64,000 bases of DNA from Dillenia suffruticosa (Eukaryota > Streptophyta > Magnoliopsida > Dilleniales > Dilleniaceae), in contig JAVTVX010000027.1 in assembly GCA_033439265.1 (NCBI GenBank), positions 3,611,001 to 3,675,000 of the forward strand. The letters run 5' to 3'. This document shows positions 13,060 to 25,190 of the stretch, one piece after another (within the stretch, counting starts at the first letter, position 1; every line of letters starts with the position of its first letter). A program made the translations under genes and the position numbers. Below the pieces are notes generated by a model. The model made no database searches, was not told the DNA's origin, and worked only from the letters and a program-made list of their open reading frames with translations.

Positions 13060-13407
13060 TTTTCCCACGTCATGCTACTCATCCTCATCATAATTACAAG
13101 GCTTGGATTTGATTTCTCACAATGTTCTTGGTCGAGGTATTTAATTCTTTACTAAGACATTGTATATATTTTTCTCCTTTTTTTTTTCTGAAAAGCGGTT
13201 AAAGTGTAAAACATAAAACAAAAATTATACTATATAGTAAATCATCTGTCACACCCACATAAAAGTTTCCATTTTTTCATTAAAAAAAAACTTTTCTCAC
13301 ACATATAATATTAATTTTTACCATGTTATTGTTAACTTCTACCCCCTCTTATAAAATCCTTTCAAGATCCTCACCAAGTGCATGCCACATTTTTTTCAGG
13401 AACTTTG

Positions 13408-13437
<30 letters not shown>
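13060..13437 (+). promoter_or_regulatory. FLS copy B core promoter and (GA)n leader
   Basis: TATAAAA at 13350-13356 lies 88 bases from the ATG, with the conserved ACGT element CCCACGTCAT at 13064-13073. The leader carries a (GA)n tract (13409-13436) running straight into the start codon, longer than the matching tract in copy A (about 660-673). GA repeats in plant leaders can bind BBR/BPC GAGA factors; any effect here is inference. Confidence 0.55.
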
Positions 13438-13443
<6 letters not shown>

Positions 13444-13919
13444 GTGGAAAGAGTGCAAGCCATCGCAAACCTAGCAATGTCCATGCAGACAATCCCAAGT
13501 GAGTACATAAGATCAGAGAATGAGCAACCAGGAATCACAACCGTCCATGGTAAGGAACTTCAAGTGCCCGTGATTGACTTTAGTGATCCCGATGAAGCCA
13601 AAACCATCCGATCAATCGCAGAGGCTAGCCATGATTGGGGATTATTCCAAATTGTGAACCATGGGATCCCTGCAGAGGTGATAAAAAAGCTGCAAGAAGT
13701 TGGGAAGGAGTTCTTTGAACTTCCACAAGACGAGAAGGAAAAAATAGCTAAGACTGAAGGTTCCGCGGAAGGTTATGGCACAAAGCTTCAAAAGGAAGTT
13801 GAAGGCAAAAAGGGATGGGTTGATCATTTGTTTCACAAGATTTGGCCTCCCTCTGCCATTAATTATCAGTTTTGGCCTCAAAACCCTCCTTCTTACAGGT
13901 TCCAAAATAACCTACTTTT

Positions 13920-13967
<48 letters not shown>

Positions 13968-16932
13968 CATGTCATGGGACTCAAGAACGGATAAAAATTT
14001 TCAAACTCTTCTTATTACTTTTTTCAATCGTTTTCATGGCATTTTCATCAATTTAGGCTATTTTTGAAACAATTTTTAATAGGAAAATATTGGTAAAAAA
14101 AAAGAAAAAAATTTGCTTCTCTATTTTTTGAGAATTACAAAGACAAGGTGAAAACAAACACCAAAAAATCTTTTTTTTTCCCTTAATTTTTTTTTTTTTT
14201 TTGTGAAGAACAAGTAGAGGCTTAGATTTCTTTTAAGCTCAAATTTATATAAAGTATACATCTCATGGAGTTTCCTATGAATGCTTGCATTCATATGTAC
14301 CATTTTGTGATCGGCAAGTGTGGGATTAGAATAGTCTTCAAACTGTGTTATAACTCAATTAGTATTATTCCCTCTTTTTTGAGATGTCGAATTTGAAACT
14401 TTTCTATGAATAAAAAGATAGTCTCCCAACTCCCATTTATGTCCAATTCTCATCACTCTTTTCCCCCTCTTCTTTTTCTTTGCCTTTTGGCAATTGTTTT
14501 GGTGACATGGGTCTTGGAGTTTGCCTTTTGGCAATTATTTTTTTGTGTACCAGTACCTTTTAAGGTAAAAAAAATAATAAAAAAAAGAAAGTGGGAAACA
14601 TAGAGAAAATAGTAAGAATATCAAGCTCTCTATTTTAAAAACCTTATTTTTGGAATTCTAATTTTTCTTCCCTTTTCTTTTGCATGCATGGATTTTGAAA
14701 ATTTTAAATTTTAAGAATGTCCTTGACATTGATTCGATCGACTCAGAAGCATCTTCTGTAATCTTATCGGCAAAACTCAGCATTTGTACTATGATCTGTT
14801 CATCCCAATAAAAGGACAATTATGTTTATGAATAGTGAAAAGTTCATATGATTTTTCACATTTTCCTTCATGATAAAGATTGAAAAGTTTTTCTAGGATT
14901 TAGCAGAAAAAATGATAAGAATATAATCCCATCAAAATACAGAAAAATGGATGAAAATTTAATTACTAAAATTGTGGGGAAAAAAATCCGCTGCATCCAT
15001 CTACAAATCCATTGCACCCCTCATTGTGAGATTATGAAAAAATAGCTAAAAAATGGTAGAGAGAGAGAGAGAGAGAGAGAAGATCAAGAGCATTGATGGG
15101 TTTCTGTTAATTTTTTTCTTTGGATGATAGGTTGGACCATGAATTGCACTAGGCTTCTTTAGGGTTCAATAGCATTTATTTTCTTCCAAGGACCTTTTTG
15201 CAAGAATTTATATCCCTTGTTCAATTTGTTTAGTGCTTTTTATTCTCTTGAATACCTTAGCTACTTATCGGGAAAGTTTTTGTTTTCACATCCATTATTG
15301 GCTCTGATCCTAGAGAAAAAGAAAGATGGAAAAAAGGTTTAAATTTTTTCTTAAAACCCACTACCAAACAAAGAGAAGAAATGCTGAAAATAGAAATTTA
15401 TTTTATTTTTTCCTAAAGTTTTTATGTACATATATATATTTTTCGTTTGGAATTGATAGGGAAGCAAACGAAGCATATGCGAATTGCTTGCATGGGGTTG
15501 TAGGTAGGCTGCTCAAGTTCTTGTCCTTAGGGTTGGCGCTTGAAGAGGGAGAATTAAAGGCAACAGTGGGAGGTGAAGAGTTGGTGTACCTATTGAAAAT
15601 CAACTATTACCCTCCATGTCCTCGCCCAGATCTGGCACTTGGGGTGGTCGCCCACACTGACATGAGTTCGATCACCATGCTCATTCCGAACGAGGTCCAA
15701 GGCCTTCAAGTCTGCAGAGATGAACATTGGCACGATGTCAACTACATCCCTAATGCTCTCATCATCCACATTGGTGACCAGCTTGAGGTATTTCTCCATT
15801 TTCCTTCCCCTCTTGTGTTTAATGTCTATACTTCAATCTTATTAATTAATAAAAAGGGCATGATTAGGATAAAATCACTCTCGACGCATTAATTATCCAG
15901 TCGAAAAGAATGACTTTATTATTCAGGATATGTGATTGTTTTTTTTTCCCTAAGAAATTTACTCCTTTAGGAAGAATGTTAGGTTTGTTTGGAAAATGTT
16001 TTCTATCTCCTCCTTTAATAGCTAGTAACTCTCCAATTTTTGGCCGAGGGAGAGAGAGAGGAGAGAGGAGAGATTATTTTTTTTTTATTAAGGGCTCTAA
16101 TATTTTTTACATAAAATTTCTAAACTTTAAATATGATAATTTAATCATAATTCTGAAATTTAAATACCATTTTATTTAATTCTTTTTTTTTAATTCCGCC
16201 AAATTCTGGGTACAAGGATAAGGGGATCAGGGTCTGTTCTAAAATGTTGAAAGATTTGATGAAATTTTTAATACAAAAATAAATTTTTATTTTTATTAAA
16301 ATTTTGATTTTTATTTATAAAACTTATTTTGATTAAAAATATTTTAAATAAAATACAATAAACTAAGAAGACGCTTGATTGGAATCAGAATGGGATTTGA
16401 GATAAAAAGCTTAAAAATGAGTTTTAAAAAATCATGTTTTCACTTGATTTCACAGATCTCATAATTTAAAACTTATTTCTAAATTTCATTTTTATTTTAT
16501 TAATTCAAATAAATTATATAAATTTTAATTTTGATCGACTTCAACCAAGTAATCCGTGAGCCAGAAATCTCAATTATTTTATAGAATCACAAGCCTAATG
16601 GCTAATGCTCCTTTTTTTTTTGTATTTGTTTTATAAATAATCGAGTTTGAGATAAACAAAGACATTGATTCTAAATTCTCTTTTCTGTATTTATCTATAC
16701 GTCCATCTATGTATCCCAGATTGCAAGCAATGGAAAGTATAAGGCAGTGCTGCATCGGACGACAGTGAACAAAGAAAAGACAAGAATGTCGTGGCCCGTG
16801 TTCTTGGAACCACCGGCGGAGTTTGTGGTCGGTCCTCATCCAAAGCTTGTCACTGAGGAGAGTCCTGCAAAGTACAAGACCAAGAAATATGGTGACTATG
16901 TTTATTGCAAGCTCAACAAAATTCCCCAGTGA
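13438..16932 (+). CDS. FLS: Flavonol synthase, copy B (3 exons, 333 aa)
   Basis: Paralogue of the FLS gene at 674, with the same exon lengths: 13438-13898, 15460-15787, 16720-16932 (461+328+213), joining to 333 residues with no stop. Iron ligands H219, D221 and H275 and the R285/S287 pair are all present, so it should be an active 2-oxoglutarate-dependent dioxygenase making flavonols in the cytosol. About 16 residues differ from copy A (for example K17Q, N47D, G79A, V211A, Y239C, C245H, P300A). This copy keeps the standard CPRPDLALG motif that copy A has changed. Intron 1 is 1561 bases against 697 in copy A, through an insertion near 14370-15270; a (CT)n tract at 13920-13962 follows the first donor closely. 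The start is the ATG after the (GA)n leader. Confidence 0.95.
13920..13963 (+). repeat. (CT)n microsatellite in FLS-B intron 1
   Basis: About 21 CT units start 21 bases after the first 5' splice site. Copy A has only a short pyrimidine stretch there. Confidence 0.9.
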
Positions 16933-18635
16933 AATTTCCCAACATTTTGAGGTGGTGGGTTTCCTGAATAATTAAGGGCAAATGTTGGGGTTAATATATA
17001 GTTTGTGTTGAAAATAATTGATCATCAACAATATGTGACCAACTTTGACTTTCGCATCCTTCTTCGATTCACTAACATTCAATTTCTATAAATTATTTTT
17101 AATTGAATCAACCCCTGTATAGGACCTTATTTGTTTTAAATATCAGTATTCAATAATCAAGTTAGATCTGACTGAATTTGATTCGAATCAGATTGAATTC
17201 TAAAAAGATAAAACTCTTTCAACATCTATTTTTAGCATATAAAAGACTCGAAACCGAGATATTATGTAAAAAATATCGATATTCAATCATTGAATCAACT
17301 ATGCATTATTTTATTTTATTTTTATATAACCAATTAATATCCAATATCATATTGAGTTTGAACCAACACTTATATAAAATCATATTTTACAAATTATAAG
17401 ATCTTTATTTTTTGATACTATATCAATCGGTATCTAGATCTATATTCTGATTAATTTAGCTTGGAACCTACAATGACCCGTTTAGGAGACCACTTTCTCA
17501 ATATAGTTTACTTCATATTCAAGTCATGAATCAAATTTAAGAACTTAATTAAAGAATTTAATATCACATTTCACTAGATCTACTAATAGTCGATATTGTA
17601 GGCTCCTTATGACACCATGAGAAACTTCTCATGTAAAATAAATATCTTACGTTATTAAAAACAAGGTCGCGAAGCAAATTAATAGCAAAAGATAAAAACA
17701 AAAAGTAAAAGTTATGATTACATTATAGCCCCCACCTTACATAAATATGCAAAACATAAGCTCACTGCGCTGACAAATCGGAATCGTAAGGACAATTTAT
17801 CCACTTGGTGTAGTGAGCCCAATGTCCCGACTCGTCCACATCACTTGGCATCATGTCCTTAGCCGGTGTCCATTTACAATACTTCCCTCCCTTCCCTTCC
17901 TTATAGATGAAAAATCAAAAATTAAGATTTTAAATTTATAAATTTTAAACAAAAACTTAAATTTATATTAAGAGATAAGATGATAAAAATAAATAATAGA
18001 TATGACTTAACTTACAAGGAGAATAGTTAGTGAAAATAGAGATGTAGGAGGTTAATGGAAACTTTTTTTGAACTTTTTTTTGTGGAAGATTTGCTTGATA
18101 AATAATAAAAATTTAATTTTTGAAGAATTTAGCAAGAACTCACCGTCAATGGCTTCTTTTTTGGACAATTGAAATTTTTTTACTTTTAACATTTTTTTAC
18201 TAGGAATAAGTAAAATGAATAGTTTAAAAAGTGTTTCAATATCTTATTTTTCTATGTAATTTGACATTGTTTCTTCAATCATTTGATTTGTTTTATTATT
18301 TTTCAATTTCTTGCTTATTTTCTATCAAAGTTTTTATATTTCATCGATACCAAACATTTTTAATATGTATGTCATGAGAGCGTCTATCATTTTGCCATAA
18401 TTGTTTGATTGATTTTTTCTATTTTTCATATCAATCGGAGACAACTTTCTTTGATTTTGGTGATGGTTTCGTATAAAGTTTTATCTCTTATTATTTAGTT
18501 AAGGATTCAAAATTTTTGATATCAATTTGTTACAATCCAACTTAAAGAGTGATAAAAAAAGAAAAAGAGAAAGGGAGAGGGGGATAGAGAGAGAAAGAAA
18601 GAAAGAGAGATAGAGAGAGAAAGACTAGAGAAATA
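16933..18635. other. Spacer downstream of FLS-B
   Basis: No gene seen. It is partly shared with copy A (about 17770-17880). A SINE-like stretch lies at about 17150-17300. A GA-rich purine tract (18545-18630) directly precedes the CACTA element. Confidence 0.55.
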
Positions 18636-19218
18636 GAACACTACAAAAAAACAGCCTTTTAGCCACAAATTTAGCGACGAAAATTTTAAAAAAATTCGTC
18701 GCTAAAAACATTAGCGACGAAAAATTTTTCGTTGCTAATAACGCGTCGCAAAAATTTAGCGACGTAAATTAGAAATCTGTCGCTAAATTTAGCGACGAAA
18801 ATTAGAAATCTGTCGCTAAATTTAGCGACGAAAATTGAAATCCGTCGCTAAATTTAGTGACAAATAATTTTTCGTCGCTAAAATTCGTCACTAATTTTAG
18901 CGACGAAAAATTATCCGTCGCTAAATTAGCGACATAAAAAAAATCCATTGCTAAATTTAGTAACGAAAATTTAAAATTCGTCGTTAAATTTAGCGACAGA
19001 TAATTTTTGTCGCTAAAATCCGTCACTAATTTAGGGGAAAAAATCTGTAATAATAAAAAAATCCGTCGCTAAATTCAGCGACGGATTTGGAATCCGTCGC
19101 TAAATTCAGCGACGGATTTGGAATCCGTCGCAAAAATCCCTCGCTCAATTCAGCGACGGATTTATCCGTCGCTAAATTCAGCGACGGATTCAAATTCGTC
19201 GCTGAAATTCCCACCCGA

Positions 19219-19302
19219 GCCCACCTGCCCAAGCACGTGCCACCTAAGCCAGCACCCCGAGCCCGCCCGCCCGAGCACGTGCCACCTGAGCCAGCACCCC
19301 GC
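19219..19302 (+). repeat. Two 42-bp GC-rich tandem units inside CACTA
   Basis: Units 19219-19260 and 19261-19302 share AGCACGTGCCACCT and GCCAGCACCCC. Each has a CACGTG palindrome. The proline-rich open frames over them are a by-product of composition. Confidence 0.8.
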
Positions 19303-20031
19303 ACCCCGCGCAGCCACTTTTAATTGTTGGAAAATGCCTTTTTCCTCCACCGTGGTTCGAACTCCAAACTCCGCACTCTTCCGAACTCCTGCATGCAACC
19401 TGTAAACCACCGAACCAAAGATATTATTATGATATAAATTTCTTTTTTATTATTTATTATCTTTATTTCACATTTTTTTAATAATAATTAAATAATATAT
19501 AATAATAATTTAAAATAATAAATATAATAACTTTTTTTATTTATACCACCCACCTAAAATAATATTAATTAAAAATAATAAATATGATAATTTTTAATAA
19601 AATAAAAAATAATAAAATACTAATTTAAAATAAAATAATAAAATACTAATTTAAAATAAAATAATAAATTAATTAAAAAATATGTTTATATTATATTTTG
19701 ATTTCTTCTTTTTTCTTTTATCTTATTATTTTTTTTCATTTTTATTTTATTTTTTTAATCCATAATTTATAATTTAAAAATGGATTACAATATTTCAAAA
19801 CTATAAAATTATAATTATCAATAAATTATAATATATTAATATTTTAAAAAATATATATATTTAATTATAAAATATTTTTATTCGTTATAATAAAATTATT
19901 ATATATTATAATAAAATTATTATATATAAGAAATGAGAGTAGAAAGAAAAAAAAAACCCAACAATAGAGATAAGGAAAAAAAAAGTGAGAATAGAAAAAA
20001 AAGCGGAGGAAGAAAGTCACACAACAACACC

Positions 20032-20100
20032 CGTGGTGTAGTGGAAGTGGTAGCATCTCTTTGAGGTCCAAGTCGACGGGTTCGAATCCCTCAAACTACA
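20032..20100 (+). ncRNA. tRNA-like Pol III unit inside CACTA
   Basis: The sequence has a perfect plant box A (TAGTGGAAGTGG, 20039-20050) and box B (GGTTCGAATCC, 20079-20089) at tRNA spacing, a CAA-rich stretch just upstream (20021-20028) and a T6 run (20111-20116) as terminator. It vaguely resembles tRNA-Gln or other tRNA heads, but the acceptor stem does not close as in a real tRNA, so it is a relic or a SINE head rather than a working tRNA. Confidence 0.4.
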
Positions 20101-20148
20101 GATATATATATTTTTTGTGGCACGCCCCAGCAGGCGCGAGGGCGCCCG

Positions 20149-20215
20149 CGCCTGCCTGCCTGGGCGCGCGCAATGCGTGGGCGCCCAGGCAGGCAGGCGC
20201 CCGTGCATGCACGGG
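20149..20215. repeat. GC hairpin plus 16-bp palindrome inside CACTA
   Basis: A 19-bp arm (20149-20167) has an exact inverted copy at 20181-20199 with a 13-base loop. It is followed immediately by the perfect palindrome CCCGTGCATGCACGGG (20200-20215). It lies in a GC island within otherwise AT-rich element DNA. Confidence 0.85.
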
Positions 20216-21150
20216 CCGGCGCCCGCGAGATTAATATTTAATAAAAAAATTTATATTATTAAATAAAATAATACAAATAAAATAAAATTACCTAAAAAAA
20301 GAAAAAAAATAATAAATTAATTAAAAAATATATATAATTTAAATAAAATAAAATGTATGGTTTTTTTTAAGAGTTAAGAAATATAATATAATAAAATAAA
20401 ATGTAAATTAAAATATTATAAAATAATAATATGATTTGTTAATATAAAATAATAAAATAAAATAAAATTATAATTAAAAGAAGATAAAATTCAGCGACGG
20501 ATTTGGAATCCGTCGCTGAAATTATTAAAATAAAAAAAAATAAAACAAAATTCTAATTATTTAGCGACGGATTTGGAATCCATCACTAAATCAGCCACGG
20601 ATTTGGAAATCCGTCGCTAAATTAAATTCGGTTGTTAAATTAATTTTTTAATTTAAATATTATATTAATATTATATTTTATTTAATTATATATAAAAAAC
20701 CTATTTAGCGACGGATTTCGAATCCGTCGCTGAATCAGCCACGGATTTAGAAATCCGTCGCTAAACCGTGGTTGTTAAATTAATTTTTTAATTTAAATAT
20801 TATATTAATATTATATTTTATTTAATTATATATAAAAAACTTATTTAGCGACGAAATTTACAACGTAAAAATTTTTTGTCGCCAATTAGCGACGAATTTA
20901 GTCACGAAAATTTTTTCGTCATTAATTAGTGACGAATTTAGCCATGAAAATTTTTTCGTCACTAATTAGCGACGAGTTTAGCTACGAATGATGTGTCCGT
21001 CGCTAATTTAGCCACGACTTCTTTTTCGTTACAAATTTTGTGGCAAATTAGCGACGAAAAAGTTTTTGTCGCTAAATTCGTCGCAAAATAGCGACGAATT
21101 TTTTCCGTCGTGAAAATCCGTGACTAAAACAGTGTTTTTTTGTAGTGGAA

Positions 21151-22562
21151 ATGGAGAAAAAAAGGATTTTATTACATTTCATTCAATGCCATTATACGTG
21201 TTAAATATTACTATTTATATTATTTTTACTATTTAATTATCTTACTTAACTACTAATCAATTTATTAACTATTAATTAATTATGATTAATTATTCTTATA
21301 GTTTTATGGATTATTGATGTAATAAGAGGACCACAACGACTGTCTGGACCGCTTGCTCGCTTTTCAATGGGAGTGATGGGGATAAGTCTGAGTGTCGTGA
21401 TCATCGTGATGGGAACCCTTTATGAGGGGCTTGGATCGGAGCTTCAAGCAATACTTGCATTACCTTCCTCTTCCCAGTCTTGGCCTCTTTGCCATTCTTC
21501 AACGATGGATGAAAATATAGGTAATCGGTTTAGTGGAATGGATATTAAATCTTTTAATTAATTTTTAGTTTAAAATTAAAAAATAAAAAAAATATAATGG
21601 AAGAGTTACTCTCTAAATAAAACTCTTACAAATGTTTAAATCGAATTAATCAGAATATAATTTTGTATATCGAGAGTAAAAAAAAAAAAGAATTGATAAA
21701 ATATGCAGCAAAAATTGGAAAACAAAGCTTCATCTTTCAAAGGATCATACCTTTTCCCACATTTGCTAGTTCCCATGAATTGCTTGATGTGTACTAAAGT
21801 TGTATATAAGATATTGAAAAAAGGGGGTGAAATTTGATTATTCCGCCTAAACAACAGTTGAGAAATGAAGAAGCTCCAAGATTTTAATCCCACACATTAG
21901 AGCAGTGTCGTACATATATAACACAGAGGAGGATGGTAGGTGAGAGGAAGACAAGATATTTTTATATATAGAAAAAAATATGCAGAGACCATAACTTAGG
22001 AGCCAAATACTTAATTATCTTAAAATTAAGAAAATACTTAAAATGCAAATTAAATGAGATTTGATGCGTAAAAGGACGAATCTTAATAAGATTCGGAATA
22101 TTGATCGGGATATTATTATTAATTTTTTAAAATATATTCTTACCTATTTTCATCATATCTTATTTATTTTAGTAAAAAGATAACGAAAAAAAAATAATGA
22201 AGGGTGAGATTTAGTAGAAATGTATACCGAATCACTAATTATCATATGCTAAACAATGAAATTCTCACTAAATCTTACTATTTTTATGAATAAAATCCAT
22301 TGCATGCAGATAAGCAAGGATTCATCATCATCATCAACATCATCATCATCTATAAGCAAATCTTTCTATTTATTTGTAGAAAATAAATAAATACACATAA
22401 ACATAACTTAGGAGCCAATTGCTTATAATTTTAAATTAAGGGAAATGTTTACAATGAGTATTAAGTGAAATTTGATGAGAAAAAGGACAAAGTAATTTTC
22501 CAAATATTGATGGGGATATCATTTCAACACAGATCGAAAACTACAAAAAGAATACTATCTCA

Positions 22563-22605
<43 letters not shown>

Positions 22606-23371
22606 TACACCATCTCTCTCTCTCACTTTGCAGCACCACATCTCATCTCTCGCTATTTTACATCCCTCTCTCAAAATTTTTATTTCTCTCTTTATATATA
22701 TCAGTTGCAACTTTTACAGAATTTTATTTTTGATTTTTGAATTTATTCAGAGGTTTCAATGGTTTTTTTTAGTGTTGAATTTTTAATTTTTTTTATTAAT
22801 ATTGATAAGAATTTAATACTTTGTTTTTGCATTATTGAGGTTGTTTTTTTTTATTTTAATTTATATGAATTTAGCTTTCGATGGGTTTGACCCATCTAGA
22901 CCCAACCCATGATTTGGGGGTTATTTTCCAGTTATACGACTTTACGGTTTTTGGATTTTCCCGATCCTCTCTCATTGAAATAATTACTTATTGTAAACTT
23001 TTTAAATAGTCTAAATGTTTGATTAAAATAGCAATCTCTCTCTCTATGTACTTTACTTCTGTAAATCACAATTAATTATTTTTTTTATATCGAGACGTGA
23101 ATTTGATTTTAGAGAATTGAACAAAGAAAATTATAATCATTAAACTGTTCTTTTAATACAAATCATAATTAATTGTGAGATACTTACCGATTGATTTTGC
23201 CCAGCCGGTGAAATCAAAGGATCTGGGGGAAGGAAGGGTACTCTTAACTCGGTCATAGTTACTCTCACCATGATAAATAGCTTTCATTGATGTTGGTTGA
23301 CCAGTCCCAGCCCGGCCTTCAGATTCCATGCAGAGTCCTTATCATGTTCTTCATCACCCTCGCTCATCAAT
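21151..23371. other. Spacer of copy B between CACTA and SINE
   Basis: Contains blocks shared with copy A (21340-21490, 21700-21870, 22730-23300). A SINE-like stretch lies at about 21510-21680 (ending AGAGTA then an A-run), an (ATC)n run near 22318-22350 and a (CT)n-(TA)n tract at 22562-22605. No gene seen. Confidence 0.55.
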
Positions 23372-23380
23372 AATTTTGTC

Positions 23381-23597
23381 GATCAATGTGAGTTAACTTA
23401 ACTAAATATAGAGTTGAGTTCTTTTAAACATAATCGAAATTTGATTTCTGCTGAAAGTATCGGACTTTCATGTGTATAGAGTGTTTCTCATTGAGAGACC
23501 TATCCTTCGAAAAAGAGTCATTATCGCTGTCGGTCCGAATTAATCGGGATAAAATCCTGAATATCATACAGTGTCTAAGATATAGTACCAAAAAAAA
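23381..23597 (+). mobile_element. SINE with 9-bp target duplication
   Basis: The insert ends in an A-run and is flanked by the exact direct repeat AATTTTGTC (23372-23380 and 23598-23606). Duplication copy A holds the empty site with a single AATTTTGTC at 7097-7105. A box B-like stretch (AATCGAAATTTGATTTC) lies near 23430. The 3' part (GGTCCGAATTAATCGGGA, near 23540) matches the other SINE-like copies in the window. Confidence 0.85.
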
Positions 23598-24302
23598 AAT
23601 TTTGTCAAACAATGCACTAAACAATTTTCTCATACCCTTCAACACCCCCCCAAATTAGGTCTCGCCGGTCAAAAGCCGAATGTATTAGATAAATTAAAAG
23701 AAAATTTCAAATTTAAATTCAAATTCAAATTTAAATTATAAAATTAAAAAAAATATAACTAATTTTAATAAAAATCGTGAGTTTCTAATTTTTAATACCG
23801 TAAGAAAAAGATGAGGGTTAAAAAAGTCATTTAAGTTAATAAATATTAAAAAATAATAAAAAAGGATATTTTAAATTTAGTTATAAAGAAATAGATTTCA
23901 AAGTTTTTGGATTAAGTGATCGGATATTTTATTTATTAATTATATATTTTAAGTTCGATGAAAATATAAGAAAAAGATTCAAGAGAGTCAACCATTTAAT
24001 GAGAGATAGAGTATTCAGATCAGATTAATTAGATAAAATTTAAATACATTGATATAGTAAAAAATAAAAAAATAAAGGAATAGAAACTCTTTCCTTCCAC
24101 GTCAGTCCCCAACGGATCAGTCATCGAGAGGTGTTATATCCGGATAGTATCATGGATATCTATAACACTACCCGATCAAAACTCATGCGAGAGCTCGGTC
24201 AACTCGAGCTCTGGTTAAGCTCGAGCTCGGCTGGTCCTCAAATCGAATTTACCCTAATTCTTGTGTTTACGTATATGCCATCCTCATAATTCCTGTGTTT
24301 AA

Positions 24303-25190
24303 AAAATTTGAAGGACGGAAATGTCTTTTACCTTTCATTTACCCTAATCCCATTCTCATTGCCCATTCTGGAATTGGATCACGATTCACGATCGAAGATT
24401 TCCTCTCTCCACGGTGACCTAGCTCTCGCCTCTCGACCTCAAATCGAACTTGAAGCTGTGTGCGAGAGACGAAGATCTTATTCTCCTCTCCATCGGTGCT
24501 GCAATTTCACTGCTCAGAGGTTGAATCCAAGGTAAACACTCTCTCTCTGTCTCTCTCTCTAGGGTTTTTGATTTTCTGCAAATGACAGACCATGTGCTTT
24601 TATTTCTCGCCTCTCGACCTCGAATCAAAGTTCAAGCTCTGTGTGTGACGAAGATCCTGTTCTCTCAAGGTAAACTCTCTCTCTCTCTAGGGTTTTTGAT
24701 TTTCTGCAAATGACAGTCCTTATGCTTTTATTTCTCGCCTCCTTCAAGCTCTGTTTTGTTGTGGGTTTGGTCTAGATTTCACTATTCATTCTTTTTAGAC
24801 CTGAAATACTGGGGAAAATGTGGGTTTTGTTGTGTTGGCTTGGGGACGATGATAATTTGGCAAGTTTAAAAATTTGTGTAATATGTCTAATCTGATTGAT
24901 AATTTAGCATGGATCTGGATATGAGAGTGGTCTTGTTTTTTGGTTGTAGTGAAGGTTGGAATACCATAGTTCCTGACTGGAGTTGGAAAAGGGGTGGAGT
25001 CCCATGTAGAAAAACTTGAGAAGGATATCGGTGACTTTCAGAAATTGCTCGTGACCTGCACCCTCAAGCTTAAGAAACTTGGAATTCCTTGCAAGCATGT
25101 AAAAAATCTCTCTTTCTGTTGCCTTGCCTTGATATCTATCTTTATATTTCTTGCATTTCTTTGGGACAATATGCTGTTAAAGTAACTAGC
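24303..25190 (+). other. Possible 5' exons of an unrecognised gene (mS41/IGR-like exon)
   Basis: A leader-like region with possible donors near 24532 and 24670 is followed by a stretch that looks coding from about 24990 to 25099, ending at a plausible donor (CATGTAAAA). The peptide includes HVEKLEKDIGDFQKLL and KLKKLGIPCK, which resembles the SAM-like IGR motif of mitochondrial small-subunit protein mS41; I rate that match as tentative. No following exon is evident before the hAT gene at 26830. This block is private to copy B, so it may be a captured gene fragment. Confidence 0.3.

Larger units (their letters stand above)
18639..21147 (+). mobile_element. Non-autonomous CACTA (En/Spm-type) transposon
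   Basis: The left end is CACTACAAAAAAACA and the right end is its reverse complement (TGTTTTTTTGTAGTG), flanked by the 3-bp direct repeat GAA (18636-18638 and 21148-21150), as expected for CACTA insertion. Both subterminal regions (18660-19205 and 20490-21120) are packed with direct and inverted copies of TTAGCGACGAA/TTAGCGACGGAT, the kind of array transposase binds in this superfamily. No transposase frame is visible, so the 2509-bp element must depend on a partner. The interior holds a two-copy 42-bp GC repeat, an AT-rich middle, a tRNA-like stretch and strong GC hairpins. It is absent from duplication copy A. Confidence 0.93.

Noticed and set aside
19026-19410. Overlapping Pro-rich and Gly/Arg-rich frames in the CACTA
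   Set aside because: They cross the TTAGCGACG array and the 42-bp GC repeat in all frames; compositional.
20032-20100. A functional tRNA gene
   Set aside because: Boxes A and B are good but the acceptor stem and T stem do not pair properly.
18650-21120. Regular short repeats that could be taken for a CRISPR-like array
   Set aside because: Repeats are in both orientations, unevenly spaced, and lie inside a plant CACTA element.
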